DNA of 64,000 bases from Nissolia schottii (lineage: Eukaryota; Streptophyta; Magnoliopsida; Fabales; Fabaceae). A model generated the notes under the pieces. The model was not told where the DNA came from and made no database searches. It saw only the letters and a program-made list of their open reading frames with translations. The position numbers were made by a program, and so were the translations under genes. Positions 13,043 through 26,100 of the stretch are shown one piece after another. The stretch lies in the NCBI GenBank assembly GCA_003254905.1, contig QANU01013470.1, positions 155,207-219,206 on the forward strand, in the 5' to 3' direction. The stretch's first letter is position 1; each line of letters opens with the position of its first letter.

Positions 13043-16000
13043 TCAGTATGGACGTGAACGGTTTCCACCATAGTTATCACGTCTATCAGGTCCAGAACCA
13101 CCTCCATCTCTATAATTGTCCCGGCGTCTGTCTCCACCATAGCCACCCCTATTGCCCCTATAGAATTTTTTTAAAAAAAAAATTAATATTCAAACTTACA
13201 AAGTTACCAAATTTAGCCACATTCAAACATATACATCTTACAACATCATTACTATAGTCAGTACATACATTTGAATAACTGTTTTAAGTGCAAGATACTA
13301 ATCAGCTCTAGAATATATTTGATGATAGTCTTTTCTGTTTCGCCATTTATGCTTTGATTGATAGATAATAAGTTCAATGTTCCATCTACGAATTGTATTC
13401 TTATAGACATCCAGTGTCAAACAAAGGTTAAAACTACCTGTGCTCTAACATAGAAAGACCAAAGCCTAGTAAGAATATTCAGTCTTTAAGACAAGTTCAA
13501 AGATTTATAACAAGAATATTCAATCAACAACTAATATCAATGCAGCCTAGTAATCACAACACACAAATTTCATTTCTGTGAGTAAGAACTTTGAACAGCT
13601 TGTATTCTGAGTACAAAATTTGTGTAGGTTATTGCAAGCAATACAAAGTCAGATGTCAGGTTCTTCTTTAGATATCATCATTTAATCTTACAGACAAATT
13701 TATATATTATTATGAATCATCAGACAAGATCTAGATGATTCACGTTTTGAAATCAAAATTATTGATCTTCAAAAGCATTGCCCGGTAAACCAGGTATTGC
13801 TAATTATCCTGGAGCAGCAATAAATTAGACCCTGCGGGAGGGGGGAAGAACTTCTAGCTTATCTGAGATAGAATTTATCAGCAGCATCTGAAACATATTG
13901 CATAACTCTTATTGAAATTCTAATAATCCCTCCGTCAAACCAGTGATAGATCTTCAGTGATGTCTCCCTAAGATTATAAAAATTATTGGTATCAATAATT
14001 GTCTACTGTAATCATTCTTATTGCACATATATGGTGGTGATGCTAGTTCTGCAACTACTCTGATATCATTCCAAAGCAAATCAGCATCAAGAAACAACTT
14101 AAATAACAATCAGTGTATGAATAGTAACAGAGGCACTATAAATATCTCAAAAAGCACTCATCCCAATGACAAAATAAGCATAGTCATCATGCAGTGTGTA
14201 GAAAGATAGATGATAGATACCCCTGGTTGTATGCAGGCGGAGCCCTTGGTGCCGATTTTTCTGCCATTGTAACACTGATTTTGTAACCCCTCAAATCATA
14301 ATCTGAAATGAAAGATTCATGATTAGAGTCTCTAATACTAAATAGAATAGAAGTATGATAAAAACAGAAGAGTAGCTAGATGAAGTACTATTGTAAAAAC
14401 CGCCAGCAGAATGTGCTGCAGAGGGATCTTCATATGCAAGGCAAGCATCGCCCTTGTTGTTTCCTTTCTCATCAGTGTATATTTTTATGTTCCAAGGCCA
14501 CTGATCTTTATAGCCCCTCTTCTGCTTTATTCTTCCCACCTAAACAGTTAAAGTGTAATATCTCACATTAGCCTGAAGCTTGACACATTACAAAATCAGA
14601 GGTAAACAGAATACATGTAACAAAGTTTCTAACACGTTCTGCCTATGCAGTTCACAAAGAGAAATGAATAATATTAAGTTCCCCCTCGCCAACGGAGTCA
14701 GCTATTTCTCATGTAAGGCAGGGTTCACTCATTTGGCCTATACATACAGGAAGCAAGAGGAAAATATGTTGCTCTGAAAGAAGAACTTCCATGCAAAACA
14801 TTCCACATAGAAAATTGAGAAAAATAACCCTCTGTATAGAGTTCATACAAAAGTCAACAGATCAGAACATTACTTGTCCAATGCCTCCAAAAAGGTCCCT
14901 CAATTCATCAATAGTCACATCTGGCGGTAAGTTTGATATGTAGATTCTAGAGTTGTCACAAGAATCATCACAAGTGTCATCACACTGCTTCACCTTAGCA
15001 GGGGACTCAGCAGGAGCTCCACCAAACCCACCTCGACTACCAGCACCATAACCACTGTCATATCCAACAGGTGGCCCAGCCCTACCACCACTACGCCCAT
15101 CACCCAGATTATCTCCAGCACCATAACCACCCGAATTACCCCCATATGATGGGGGATATGATGCAGGGCCACCAGTATAGCTTGTAGGTGGAGGAACTGC
15201 ATCGATTCCATAATTCATGTTCCCACCATAAGAATTGTAATTGGATGGGTAGTTTCCACCAGCACCACCATAGGATTGGGCTGTAGGAGGAGGTACTTGA
15301 CCATATCCACCTTCTTCTCTTCCTTGATTGCCACTGTATGAACCACCCCTACTGCCTCCCCCACCTCTACCATCAGTGTTATTACCCCTACCACTATTAT
15401 AGTCATTACCTCTTCCTCCATCATAGTTACCAGATCTACCACCACGACTATTCCCATATCCCCCACTGCTTCCCCCTCTATTATAACCACCGCCGCCGCT
15501 ACCACCACGATCATTAGCACCCGTAGGAGATGGAGCACCGCATTTGTTACATTCAACCCTTCTTGCAAAGTTCAAGTTCCCACAACTATGCATGGCAATT
15601 TCCAATCAAATACACAAGCGTAAGAGTAATAAATCAACAGAAGAATTTATCCACAGCTCATATTTGCCAGAAAAACAGGAATTAATCACTAATAAAAACA
15701 AAGGCGAAAAACTCCGAAGAGAAAATCAGAAAGAAAAAGCTCAAACCTTGGATTAGGGCAACGCCAATCTCCGTCTCTGCCACCTCCTCCACCTCCGCGG
15801 CCGCCACGGCTACCGCCCCGTCCACCGCGATCTCCGCCTTGATATCCACCACCACCACCTTTGGCAATTCAAATCAAATTAGGGCACTTCACGATCGACA
15901 ATAAATCAAGAAAATAATTAAAAAAAAAATCGGAAAGAGATAAAACATTACGAACCTCGACCACCGTATCCTCCACCTCCCCGACCACCACCGCCGCCGC

Positions 16001-16133
16001 CCCTTCCTCCATAACCTCCACCTTCATTGCCGCCATATCCACCACCGGCTCCGCCTCCACCACCTTGATATCCTCCTCCTGCGCCTCCATAGCCGCCGCC
16101 GCCACCACCGTCTTGACCGTACATTCCAGACAT
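13043..16133 (-). CDS. TAF15: TAF15/FUS-type RNA-binding protein with RanBP2 zinc finger and RRM
   Basis: Six exons: 15956-16133, 15747-15858, 14874-15585, 14389-14539, 14221-14302 and 13043-13157. Their phases (1, 2, 0, 1, 2) close into 449 residues. The order is: Gly/Tyr-rich low-complexity N-terminus starting MSGMYGQDGG; RGG-rich stretch; RanBP2-type zinc finger split by intron 2 (about residues 90-114, WRCPNPSCGNLNFARR, with four Cys in the C-x5-C-x10-C-x2-C pattern); a long Gly/Ser/Tyr/Asn-rich prion-like region; an RRM (about 309-400, RNP2 IYISNL and RNP1-like KGDACLAY); and a C-terminal RGG tail ending RSRPY. This is the plant TAF15/TAF15b architecture, homologous to FUS/EWS/TAF15. The family binds RNA and associates with TFIID and RNA granules in the nucleus. 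The 5' UTR has a telo box. Length and domain order look normal. Confidence 0.93.
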
Positions 16134-16141
16134 GATCCGAT

Positions 16142-16152
16142 CTAGGGTTTTT
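16142..16152 (-). promoter_or_regulatory. Telo box in the 5' leader of the TAF15-like gene
   Basis: AAACCCTAGA on the minus strand, about 10 bases upstream of the start codon. Telo boxes (AAACCCTA) are common near the start of plant genes for translation and RNA-binding proteins. Confidence 0.6.
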
Positions 16153-16411
16153 GTCAGTAGCGATGAAGCTCGAGTTGTTTGGGCACAACTAGAAGAGTAG
16201 AAGAGTTATATGATTAAGTTATAATAAAAACGTAGAAGGAGCTGGACCCAAGAGATATTTTCTTGCCGAATTGGGGCGGAATATACACACTTGGCAATGA
16301 ACAACTAGTTTGAACTGGCTTATTAAAAATCATTTTTTTAGAGATTTTTATATTTTTTGTAGTTATATATATTTATATATACGTGAGGGAGGATTATTGC
16401 CAGTATGTGAT

Positions 16412-17083
16412 TAGGGGCATTCTTGGGCTGGGTTGGTCTTTACTCAAACTCGACTCTATATGGGTAAATTTTAAGAATTTAGACTCGATCCTAAACTCGA
16501 TAGACTCGATTATTTTTGGGTCAAGTTAAAATTTATATTTGGACCGGGTAAAAAACGAGCCAAAACAGGTTAAAATTATCTCAAATTTTAAAATAAAAAA
16601 TAACATCCATTAAAAAATAAAATTAAAAAATTATAAACTAAACATTATATTTCCTAACTAAATACTCATTAATTTCAAACACTATAACAAAATGACATAA
16701 AATTTATAATCTTAGCATTCGCATTCAAACTTTCACAATTTTAGTGGAACATAAACAAAAAAATAATAATAAGTGCACTATAATAGATTTCTACACACCG
16801 AAGTAGACATAGTTTAATTACAATAGACACTAAAATAGACATGATTTAAGAAATAGACATTAAAATAGACATGATTTAACTACAATAGACACCAAAATAG
16901 ACATGGGTGGGATGGGAAGGAAAGAAAATAAGAAATGCATAGTATGGTAATGTATGCAGGTCGGGTGACCCGAAACTAAACCCAAACCCGATATACATTA
17001 AAATCGGATTTTTTTAGTGTTATTTAAAATCGGGTTTAATTAAAATTGAGCCTAATTTCCAGTCCGGGTTATGAACACCCCTA
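16412..17083. mobile_element. hAT-like non-autonomous DNA transposon
   Basis: The ends are TAGGGGCATTC and, on the other strand, TAGGGGTGTTCA. They are followed by G/C-rich CGGGTT-type blocks that are typical of plant hAT non-autonomous elements. The flanking octamers TATGTGAT (16404-16411) and TATGTCGT (17084-17091) match at 6 of 8 positions, consistent with an aged 8-bp target duplication. It carries no transposase. Confidence 0.6.
16781..16908. repeat. Short internal repeat, ATAGACATGATTTAA units
   Basis: Variants of AATAGACA(T/C)(T/C)(A/G)AAATAGACATG occur several times in tandem inside the hAT-like element. Confidence 0.6.
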
Positions 17084-17429
17084 TATGTCGTGGAACATTT
17101 AGTCTTAGTTTGCTAAAACTTATTAGAGACTATTCTTATTCTAAAAAAAAAGTATAAGCCAATTTTTTGTTGTTAGACTTTTAAAAATTAGAGGGGTGCT
17201 CTAGAAGCTCTCACAAGTAACTTTTCAAAAATGATTTGTGCTCGCTAAACGTTAAAATACTAATACTACCTTACATTTTAATGGTCATTATTACTCTCTT
17301 CAATGTTTATGTTTATTATAATAATTTTAGATATAAATATCATATTTATAATATATTTACCAAACATTAATTCTATAGCTTTTATGGATAACTATTTTTT
17401 TATTCTTTTACCAAACTTCTCTCATGCAT
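17084..17429. other. AT-rich spacer
   Basis: Nothing recognised between the hAT-like element and the LINE. Confidence 0.5.
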
Positions 17430-20400
17430 GGGGGAAATGTATTGGAAACAGAACTCTAGGTGCAAATGGGTAAAATTGGGGGATAGGTACTAGATATTTC
17501 CACTCTATGGCTTCCTCTAGCAGTAAGAAGAAACGTTCTTTGATGCTTAAGAAGGATGATGGAGATTAGGTTGATGAAGCTACAACTATCAAACCTATGG
17601 ATGTTTCTTATTTCTCAAATCTGTTTACTGGTCAAGGTATAGATGATGTCTATGATATATTGGGATTCTTTCCAAATCTGGGAGAGGATAAGTTTACTGG
17701 TCTTAGAAACCCTCCCTCTATTGAAGAAATCAGAATTGCGCTCTTTTCCATGGGTGCGTGGAAGACTCCTAGCCCAGATCATCTTCATCCGATGTTCTTC
17801 CAAAACTCTTGGAATATTATTAATGATTCCCTTGTGAATTGGGTTGCGGGTGTTTTTCAGAATCCTAGCACTATCTATGAGGCCAATGATACTTTTATAT
17901 CTCTCGTTCTAAAGGTAGAAGCTCTGAAAATTTTGGCGCAATTTCGACCCATAAGCCTCTGTAATGTGGTGTATAAAATTGTTACTAATGTCATTACTAC
18001 CAGGTTGAAGACTCTTATGCCTAATCTTGTAAGGAAAACTCAATGTAGTTTTATCCCTAGGAGAACAAGCATGGATAATATCATTATTACTCAGGAATAC
18101 GTAAATCATATGAAGAATCTGAAGGGAAAGAAAGGCTATATGGCAGCGAAGATCGATTTGGAGAAAGCCTATGATCACCTAAGTTGTGCATTCATTAAGG
18201 ATACTTTACTTGATATTGGTATCCCATCTTCCATAGTTGAGCTGATTTGGTTTTGCATATCATCCCCGAGTATGCAGGTTCTTTGGAATGGCTCCCTGTC
18301 AAATTCTTTTATCCTTACCCGAGGCATTAGACAAGGAGATCCCTTCTCTCCTTTGTTATTCATTCTTTGTGTTGAAAGATTGTCTCAAGTTATTACCAAG
18401 GCAGTGTTTAAATAGATCTTGGGAACCTATTCATTTATCTAGAGGGAGCCTTGATATCTCCCATCTCTTCTTTGTAGAAGACCTCGTTCTTTTTGGAATG
18501 TCCTCACTGGATTAAGTTCAGATTATGATGAATGAGGTCCTTGCTTCTTTTTTTAATTGTTTCGAGAAAAAAAATTAGTCCTGCAAAATCCTGTGTTTTC
18601 TTCTCGAAGAACGTTCACATCTCGCGTCAAATGGAGATTAATAATGCTTTGAATTTTAGCCTAACCACTAATCTTGGAAAATACTTGGGGGTACCTCTAT
18701 TTCATGATCGGGTAAACAAGCATACTTTCCAATATGGTAGATAAAATGGGAAATTGGCTAAAGGGGTGGAATAGAAATTCGCTCTCCTTAGCAGGTAGAA
18801 TCACTCTCACTCGATCCACTCTGGCATCCATCCCTTGCTACATTATGCAAACTTCGAAGATCCATATCTCTGTTTGTAAGGAGATGGACAAGTTTTGTCG
18901 TGATTTCATATGGGGCTTTGACAGAGAAAATAGGAAAGTTTATTTGTTGGCTTGGGAGGAGATATGTCATCCCAAATCTTGTGGTGGTTTGGGTTTCTGT
19001 TCTGCAGCAAAAATGAATACGTGCTTTCTTATGAAGCTTGCTCAGGGACTTATTCAAAACCATGACTCACTTTAGGTTAGAATCATTTGGGCAAAGTATA
19101 TGTGCTCAAATTATTTAATTCCCATGGTCAGAAGTAAACAATGAGCCTAAAAATGTATGGCAAGGCATCGTGAAAGTTTGGAATAAAGTTCATGACAATG
19201 TCATATGGAGACTTGGAGATGGGAACTATGTGAGTTTTCGGAATGATCATTGGCTACCAGGTATATAGAGTCTTAATGGTTTTGCTATAAATGATGTTGA
19301 TATCTATACTTTGAATCACTATGTCGCTAATTTTGTTAATGAGGAAGGAGAGTAGGATCGAAATAAGATCCTGTTGGCCCTCCTGAACAAATTCTGTGAA
19401 ATTATAAGTTCTTTGAAACCTCCCAGCGGTGCTTTAAATGCAGACAATGTGGGTTGGTTTCTTGCAATGGATGGCAAATTAACTGTATATAGAATCAGCA
19501 TAAAAGAAGTGTTTGGCGAAGGAAACCAGAGAAATAAGCTTTTCGAGCAGGTTTGGAAGATCAATACTCAACAACGAGTGAGGAGCTTCATATGGCTCAC
19601 AGTTGGAGAAGATCTTTTTTACAAATAACTATCAACAACAAAGAGGTATAACAAATGATTCCTCATGTCTTCTCTATTGTCTCTATCCCGAATCCATCTT
19701 GCATATTCTTCGCGATTGCATGGTGGTAAAAATGGTCTGGATGAGCATATTTGTTAGTAGCAGTTCTGATGTTTTCTTCAATCTACCTCTAAAGGATTGG
19801 TTACTCCATAACATCAGCTTGTTTACTCTATTTAAAGGAGTGGCTTGGCCATCCCTCTTTTCTTCTATTTGCCATGGTATTTGGCATAACAGAAACACAG
19901 TAATTTTTGAAGGTGAGGACATTGATATTGACAATCTTCCAAACAAGCTAATTTATAGAACCCTGGATATTGCTTTCATTTCTAGAGTTATGGATGAGGT
20001 TTATGCTAAAATCCTTGAATATGCTGTGAATATCTTTTGGAAACCTCCTATGGTGGGTGTTCATAAACTTAATATAGATGGGTCTGTTATAGGGACTGAG
20101 AGCAAGGCTTCTTGCAAGTGAATTATTAGAGATCATCATGGAAACTACATTTTGGGGTTTGCATCTAATTTGAGCATATGTTCTATCACTATCGCCAAAC
20201 TGTGGGGTATCCATAAAGGTCTCTTTTTAGTTAGAAGATTGGAGATCTCGCAGCTCTACGTTGAGACTGACTCGAAGAGTGCCATGTTGTTGATTTCGAG
20301 TAAAGATGTGACAGTCTACCCCTTCTCCACTATTATTCAGACTATTTTAGAGTATGATTAATGAAGATTAGGATGTTAGGGTGAAACATATTTATTGTGA

Positions 20401-20600
20401 GGCTAACCAGTGTGTTGATCGTTTTGCGAATCATGGCTAGACTTTCCCTCTGGGGGATATTTACTTTACATTTATCCCTGCCTTTTTATCCATTATTTTT
20501 AATGTTGATTATAAGGGTGTTACCCACCCCAAGATTATAGCTTTGTAGTTTTATTCTTGGGCCTTTTCCTCGTTTATTATAAAAAAATAAAAATAAAAAA
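17430..20600 (+). mobile_element. 5'-truncated, inactive L1-type LINE
   Basis: The copy starts within the segment just before the reverse transcriptase (KWVKLGDR near 17465) and lacks ORF1 and the endonuclease. An open stretch at 17597-18415 encodes fingers and palm of the reverse transcriptase (ISLCNVVYKIVTNVITTRLK, KIDLEKAYDHLSCAFI, RGIRQGDPFSPLLFILC). The catalytic FADD box is replaced by FVEDLVLF near 18470. Later frames give the thumb and connection (LGKYLGVPLFHDR, GWNRNSLSLAGRITLTRST, WEEICHPKSCGGLGF), a zf-RVT-like region and an RNase H region (LNIDGS near 20070, VETDSKSA near 20260). Several stops and frame changes break it. It ends in an A-rich tail at about 20578-20600. Confidence 0.9.
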
Positions 20601-20714
20601 GGATAGTAGAGGATAAAACTCCTAAATCAAAGTCATTTCCCGATGTCACTTCTTAAACGTGTTTAGAAGAGCTGGCCATGTTTTTGTTTGGACAAGTATT
20701 GCAATAATGATCAC

Positions 20715-22320
20715 TACCTTTGTATGCTACACTTTCTTTTATTTTCTACTCTTTCAAATAGGGAAGGATCACACGTTGTAAAACTAATACATTTTAAGCA
20801 TCTTGAATTACCTTTGTGAGACTGAAGTTTCGGTTCAAGAATCAAAGGACAAGTGTTATTCATTAGTTGAGAAAATTGCTTTCTCACATTTTCCTTTTGG
20901 TTAAGAGGTAACTCTTGGTACATTGAACCTAATTCTTCAACAAGTGTAACCCATTGCTCTTCTTGGTCATCAACTCCTTTGTCAATATTGAAAAAAGACT
21001 TGTTATCAATTCTCCATTGTGAATGCACATCATTAAGCTCCAACACTTGTTTTTCAGTCTCTCTTATTTTGTGTGCACAAGGAAGACCCATAGTTTTGGA
21101 AAACCGATCTTTACATGTAGGGGTCAGTAAATTACAATGTGCTAATTTTTATTGTTCCACGAGCATCTGCAACATACGTAGATGCACACGTAACGAAATT
21201 ATTGAAGTAAGGAGTGAGAAATTCATGAGGCACACGAATCCTTTCACTAGAAAGTCTAGATTTGGTTTCTTGAAATTGATTTTCTATTGCATGACAAATT
21301 TTATCTTTCACAACATGAAGATCACTTATAGAAACTTGAAGATACCCTTTCAAATTAGCATGCACACCCTTAGCTCTTGATGTTACACGATTCTCAAAAT
21401 GAGCATACTTCATTGTCTATGCATTAACAAACTCTTCTTTATAATCAAGCCAAATACTCTTAATGTAATTAAGAATATGAGCATACCTTCTATACTCATT
21501 TTCAAAAAGAACACAATCTTTCATAAAAGGATGTCTCATCTAGAGAATATATCAATCAAATTTGTCCAATAACTTCGTAATCTGTTGCCTTCTCAAAATG
21601 GCGTTTGTAGTGTGGAAGAATGTTTTTTTCAATATGCCAAATGCATAACAAATTTGCAGTTCGTGGAAAGACATAATTTATTGCATTCATCAATGATAGT
21701 TCTCTATCTGAAACAATTACCTATGGATGTTTTTCAGCTTCCAAAATTTGACTAAACTTTGTGAGTGCCCATTCGTAATCTTGTTCCCTTTCCTTTTGCA
21801 TGAAAACAAAGCAAGAGTAGAAAGAAATGTTAAAACTTGAAACCCCATAATATCATGCAATGGCATTTGGTACCTATTGATTTTGTAAGTGCAATCCATG
21901 AGAAAAATGTTTGAGTACGTAGCTCCTCGTCAGTGTGATGAAATTTGGATGTGTCAAATGCTCATCTTGGTCATATACAACATCATACATCTTGGTCATT
22001 ATGAGTCAAGATGATGTCATTCTTTTTCTTTGCTCTACTGAAATATGAAAGCCTCTATAGTTTCCTCCTCTGTCACATCCAATGATGACATATCTATCTT
22101 TTTTAGACCTTCAAATGATTGTTGTACACCCTTGTGAAAATCCAATACTATAAACATTGTTAAGAAGTTCTTCTCGATTTTCAAATGACTTATTATGAAG
22201 TTCATCGAAACTATTTTTCACAATATGTTTTTGAGAATTAGGACATAGTTCTTGAAAATTATCTTGAAAAGATAACACAACATAAAAAAAAATCATTAAA
22301 TTCCAAATCGTTAAAGAATC
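20715..22320 (-). mobile_element. MULE (MuDR/FAR1-like) transposase remnant, copy A
   Basis: Minus-strand pieces read in order. An N-terminal piece near 22110-22296 contains DELHNKSFENREELLNNVY. The MULE transposase core at 21717-21899 contains DCTYKINRYQMPLHDIMG. A piece near 21400-21130 follows. The SWIM-type zinc finger end is GLPCAHKI near 21070, with the tail PKLQSHKGNSRCLKC. Stops and frame changes separate the pieces. It is part of the tandem duplication, and copy B lies at 28650-30300. No terminal inverted repeats were identified. Confidence 0.8.
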
Positions 22321-23184
22321 AACTTAAAAATTTATATAATAAGCTATTAGGTGAGTGGGGAAAATGGTAAGAGATAGAACCACAAAAGAAATAAAATGAC
22401 GAGAAGAAAAATGGTAGGGATAGAACAACAGAAGAAGATAGGTATGTAAACATGACATTAATTAAATATTGGAATCTAGGTTGATAAACAATTTTTTATT
22501 TATTTTGATGTTTATTTTCGTTAATTGAAAGAATGCCATAGGCACTTGTACAAAAACAATCGAGGAAGCCAACAAAAGCCCCACAACATTGGCTAAACAA
22601 AACACAAACAATTCCACCTAAATCAGATATTACCAAAGAATCTCAAATAGCCCAATTCGGACAAAGCCAAAAGCAATCTTGGACGTTGATGACTGAAGCG
22701 TAAATGCAGAGACGTGTGTTTTAGTGGTTTAGTGGCTAAAATAAGTTATGCATGCAAAGACATATTGACAAAAACCTCTTGAGCTCCCGCATCAAATATG
22801 AAAATTACCACTTACCACTATTGTACTATTCCTTTTCGGAATTTGGTAAATTGTCAAAGGCAAATAGAATATACAATTCAAAAGGAAATAAATCATCACA
22901 TAAACAAGGAAAACCAAAAAGACCTCCCTCTCAATTATCATCGTGAATAAAACAATTAGTGTGATTGCCAATTCCAATAGAGGGAGGAGGCGTGTCAATA
23001 GCCTCTCCCTAACTAATCATATCTTGCCTTATAAGCTTGGCAGTTTTGTAATTAAGAAAAAAAAGGAAAGAAAAGTAAAATTATCATCAATTCATTGTCA
23101 GGTTAATGTGTGGAGTGTGTTGGCCATCTGGGAAAGGCAAGCACACTGTTTTCACTGCTGTCAGTTGTCACACACTCAACTCTC
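22321..23184. promoter_or_regulatory. Upstream region of CCR-like gene A
   Basis: Upstream sequence of the plus-strand gene. From about 22930 to the start codon it is essentially identical to the same region in unit B. The part before 22740 differs between the units by insertions and deletions. Confidence 0.55.
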
Positions 23185-26100
23185 ATGTCCGCAGTGGTCT
23201 GCGTCACCGGCGGCAGCGGCTGCATTGGCTCGTGGCTGGTCCACCTCCTCCTCACCCGCGGCTACACCGTTCACGCCACCGTCAAAGACCTCAGTTCACT
23301 TCCCCTTCCCCCACACACTCAATTTCTTCACTTACAATCTCATCCATCTCCTTCTTATTTCTTCTTCTTCTTCTTCTCTTAATCGCAGACGATGACGCCG
23401 AGACGAAGCATCTAGAAGCTCTCGAAGGAGCCCCCGAGCGGCTCCGCCTCTTCCAGATGGACCTCCTCCGCTACGACACCATCGCCGCCGCCGTCCACGG
23501 CTGCGCCGGCGTCTTCCACCTCGCCTCTCCCTGCATCGTCGACCAAGTCCAAGATCCTCAGGTACAAAAAGAACAAAAAATAAAAGCCGAATAGAAATGC
23601 GAGTGAATGCGCAAATTAGTTCTCCAAAATACATGCAGAACATCTAATCGGTCTTCCAAAAATTAGTTCTTAATGTTATGGAGATAACGATACTCTTGAA
23701 TTTTATGGTTTGCCGGAGTAAACCCCTTATATTATTTATATTTTTGGTTGTAGAAGGAGCTTTTGGACCCTGCGATTAAGGGGACCATGAACGTGCTTGC
23801 TGCGGCGAAGGAAGCAGGGGTGCAGCGCGTGGTGGTCACGTCATCGATCTCGGCGATCACGCCGAGCCCCGGTTGGCCTTCTGATGTTGTCAAGAGGGAG
23901 GAATGTTGGACTGATATTGAATATTGCAAGCAAAAGGAGGTGAGGGTTTTTTGGTTCTCTCTGTTTGCTTTCGTCTGTTGGTGTTATTAGGTACCCGTAG
24001 AGTGTATTTCAAGTGAATAAAAATAATGGTGTATTTCAAGTTGAAATAGCTTATGTTCAGAATTCAGAAGATCAAAAGGACAAAAAGGACTACCAATGCT
24101 CCCATTGATGGAATCTGGTAAACCTTACATTCACAATAAAAACTGCTGTTAGAATTTGAATATGTGACTTTTGGATCATAAAGCAGCAACTTAAGCTCCA
24201 GTAATGTTGGAACTTTCTTATAACTGCTTCCTGGTGAGCCCTTGGGACTCTCTAAAAACTGCTGTAGAATAGTCATAATAGTATTGATTTCTAAAATGAT
24301 GTAAAAGTTGTTCTGAGTAAGGACAAGTTGGAAGAATAGTATTTGGTAAAGCTGCTTTTAGAATCTAAAATAGTTATATAGACATAAATATTAAAGATAG
24401 TAGTTAATAGACATAATGAACATAATTACTTAAGGTTATAATGAACATAATTATTTAAGATTATATTGGTTTTTTTTAAAAAAAATAAAACTTAAAGAGT
24501 TCAAACCAACTTTAAAAAGTACTTCATGAAGGTTTTCAAGAGCACCTGTGACTTTTATAAAAGCCAAGAGTAAAAGTTTCCTAAATTTTTTGTTTACCAA
24601 ACCTAGAAAATTGATGTATGCTTTTGTAGAACATATCTCAGAAAACTTTATCACAGTTGTGTCAAAACTTACCCTCAAAAGTTTAATAAGGCAGATTTAA
24701 TTTAAAAAGGAAAATACAGGTTGGAAGATAATGTCATGTCTATAGACATGATTTATGGGAGAACATATAACTCCACTTAATGAAAGGGCTTAGTTGTAGT
24801 CATATATGCTAGAAAATACAAACATGTTTTTGGTGTGTTGTGACAGTGAGTTCAGTGTTTTATAAATTGCATTTGAACTGCTGTTCCTGTCTGCTATGGA
24901 ACAGTTGTGGTATCCGTTGTCCAAGACTTTAGCCGAGAAAGCTGCTTGGGATTTTGCCAAGGAGAATGGCTTGGATGTTGTGGTGGTGAATCCTGGCACC
25001 GTGATGGGCCCTGTTATATCACCTAGACTTAATGCCAGCATGATCATGCTTGTTCGCCTTCTTCAAGGTACGCATATAGGTGGTCAACGAGCTGATCGTT
25101 TACAAATTCATCATGGAATAGAAGGAGCATCTTTTATCTTGGCTTAGACGTGTGTGGTTTCTTTTCTGCAATTTTCATTCTGAAAATTGACTGTGAATTG
25201 GTGAAGTCGCTTAATATAGAAATGCTAGAATGGGACCAAAGTTTCAAAGTATGTTGGCCAGAAGATCATAAGAAGCTCTGCTGTAGCATAGTGGATAGGG
25301 CACTTGGCCTTTGTCGTGGACCTGCTCTCCCAAAAGCTTAAGGAGAGATATCTGAATGTTTATGAAAGCTCAACAGATTTGATTATGTCAAAATCATTTT
25401 AGAGGCATTTAGGCCCTACCAAGTCTAAGTTGTTGACCTGAATACTGATATTGAAATTTTATATGTTACTGACAATTTGATTTTGCTCATGACTCCATGT
25501 TGCAGGTTGCACTGAAACATATGAGGACTTTTTTATGGGATCAGTCCACTTTAACGATGTCGCTTTGGCACATATTTTGGTGTATGAGAACAAATCTGCA
25601 ACTGGTAGGCATTTGTGTGTTGAAGCTATCTCTCACTATGGTGACTTTGTGGCAAAAGTTGCGGAAGTTTATCCAGAGTATAATGTGCCTAGGTAAGTAA
25701 ACCACATGTTCGCTAGAAGTATTGATAATACAACACAGTCCTCTTTGGGTAAGTAATTTAGAAATGTTATGTGTATTTATTTTGTACGGGGCACCATGTC
25801 AACTCACATCCTATCCGCTATTGAATGAGATTCTATTGGGGCGTGGACAACATTGAAATCCCATCAAATGGTAGATGGGGTGTGAGTCTATCAGTAATTA
25901 TGAAATTAGGGGCTAGGTTCTTGAATGAGTCATTGAAGAAACTGTTCATTTTTAAATTCTTATTCTGAACATCACGCAAGAGCACTGGTTCACTCATGCA
26001 CCAACTAATCAGTCTTTTATGCCATCAATCATTAACCAGGATGTGGTATTTTATGCAAGTTCTGAACTAATTGTTGTATGCTGCATAGATTTTTGTTGCA

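Noticed and set aside
14990-15568. Alternative minus-strand frames rich in Val, Ile and Met at 15.0-15.6 kb
   Set aside because: Out-of-frame shadows of the Gly-rich exon 3 of the TAF15-like gene.
25284-25300. tRNA-like TAGCATAGTGGATAGG in intron 4 of CCR-like gene A, also at 33280 in copy B
   Set aside because: Matches a box A, but no box B or cloverleaf follows, so not a tRNA gene.
25150-25341. Open frame of 63 residues in intron 4 of CCR-like gene A, with a counterpart in copy B (33146-33337)
   Set aside because: It is conserved only because the whole unit is duplicated. It lies in an intron and has no family resemblance.
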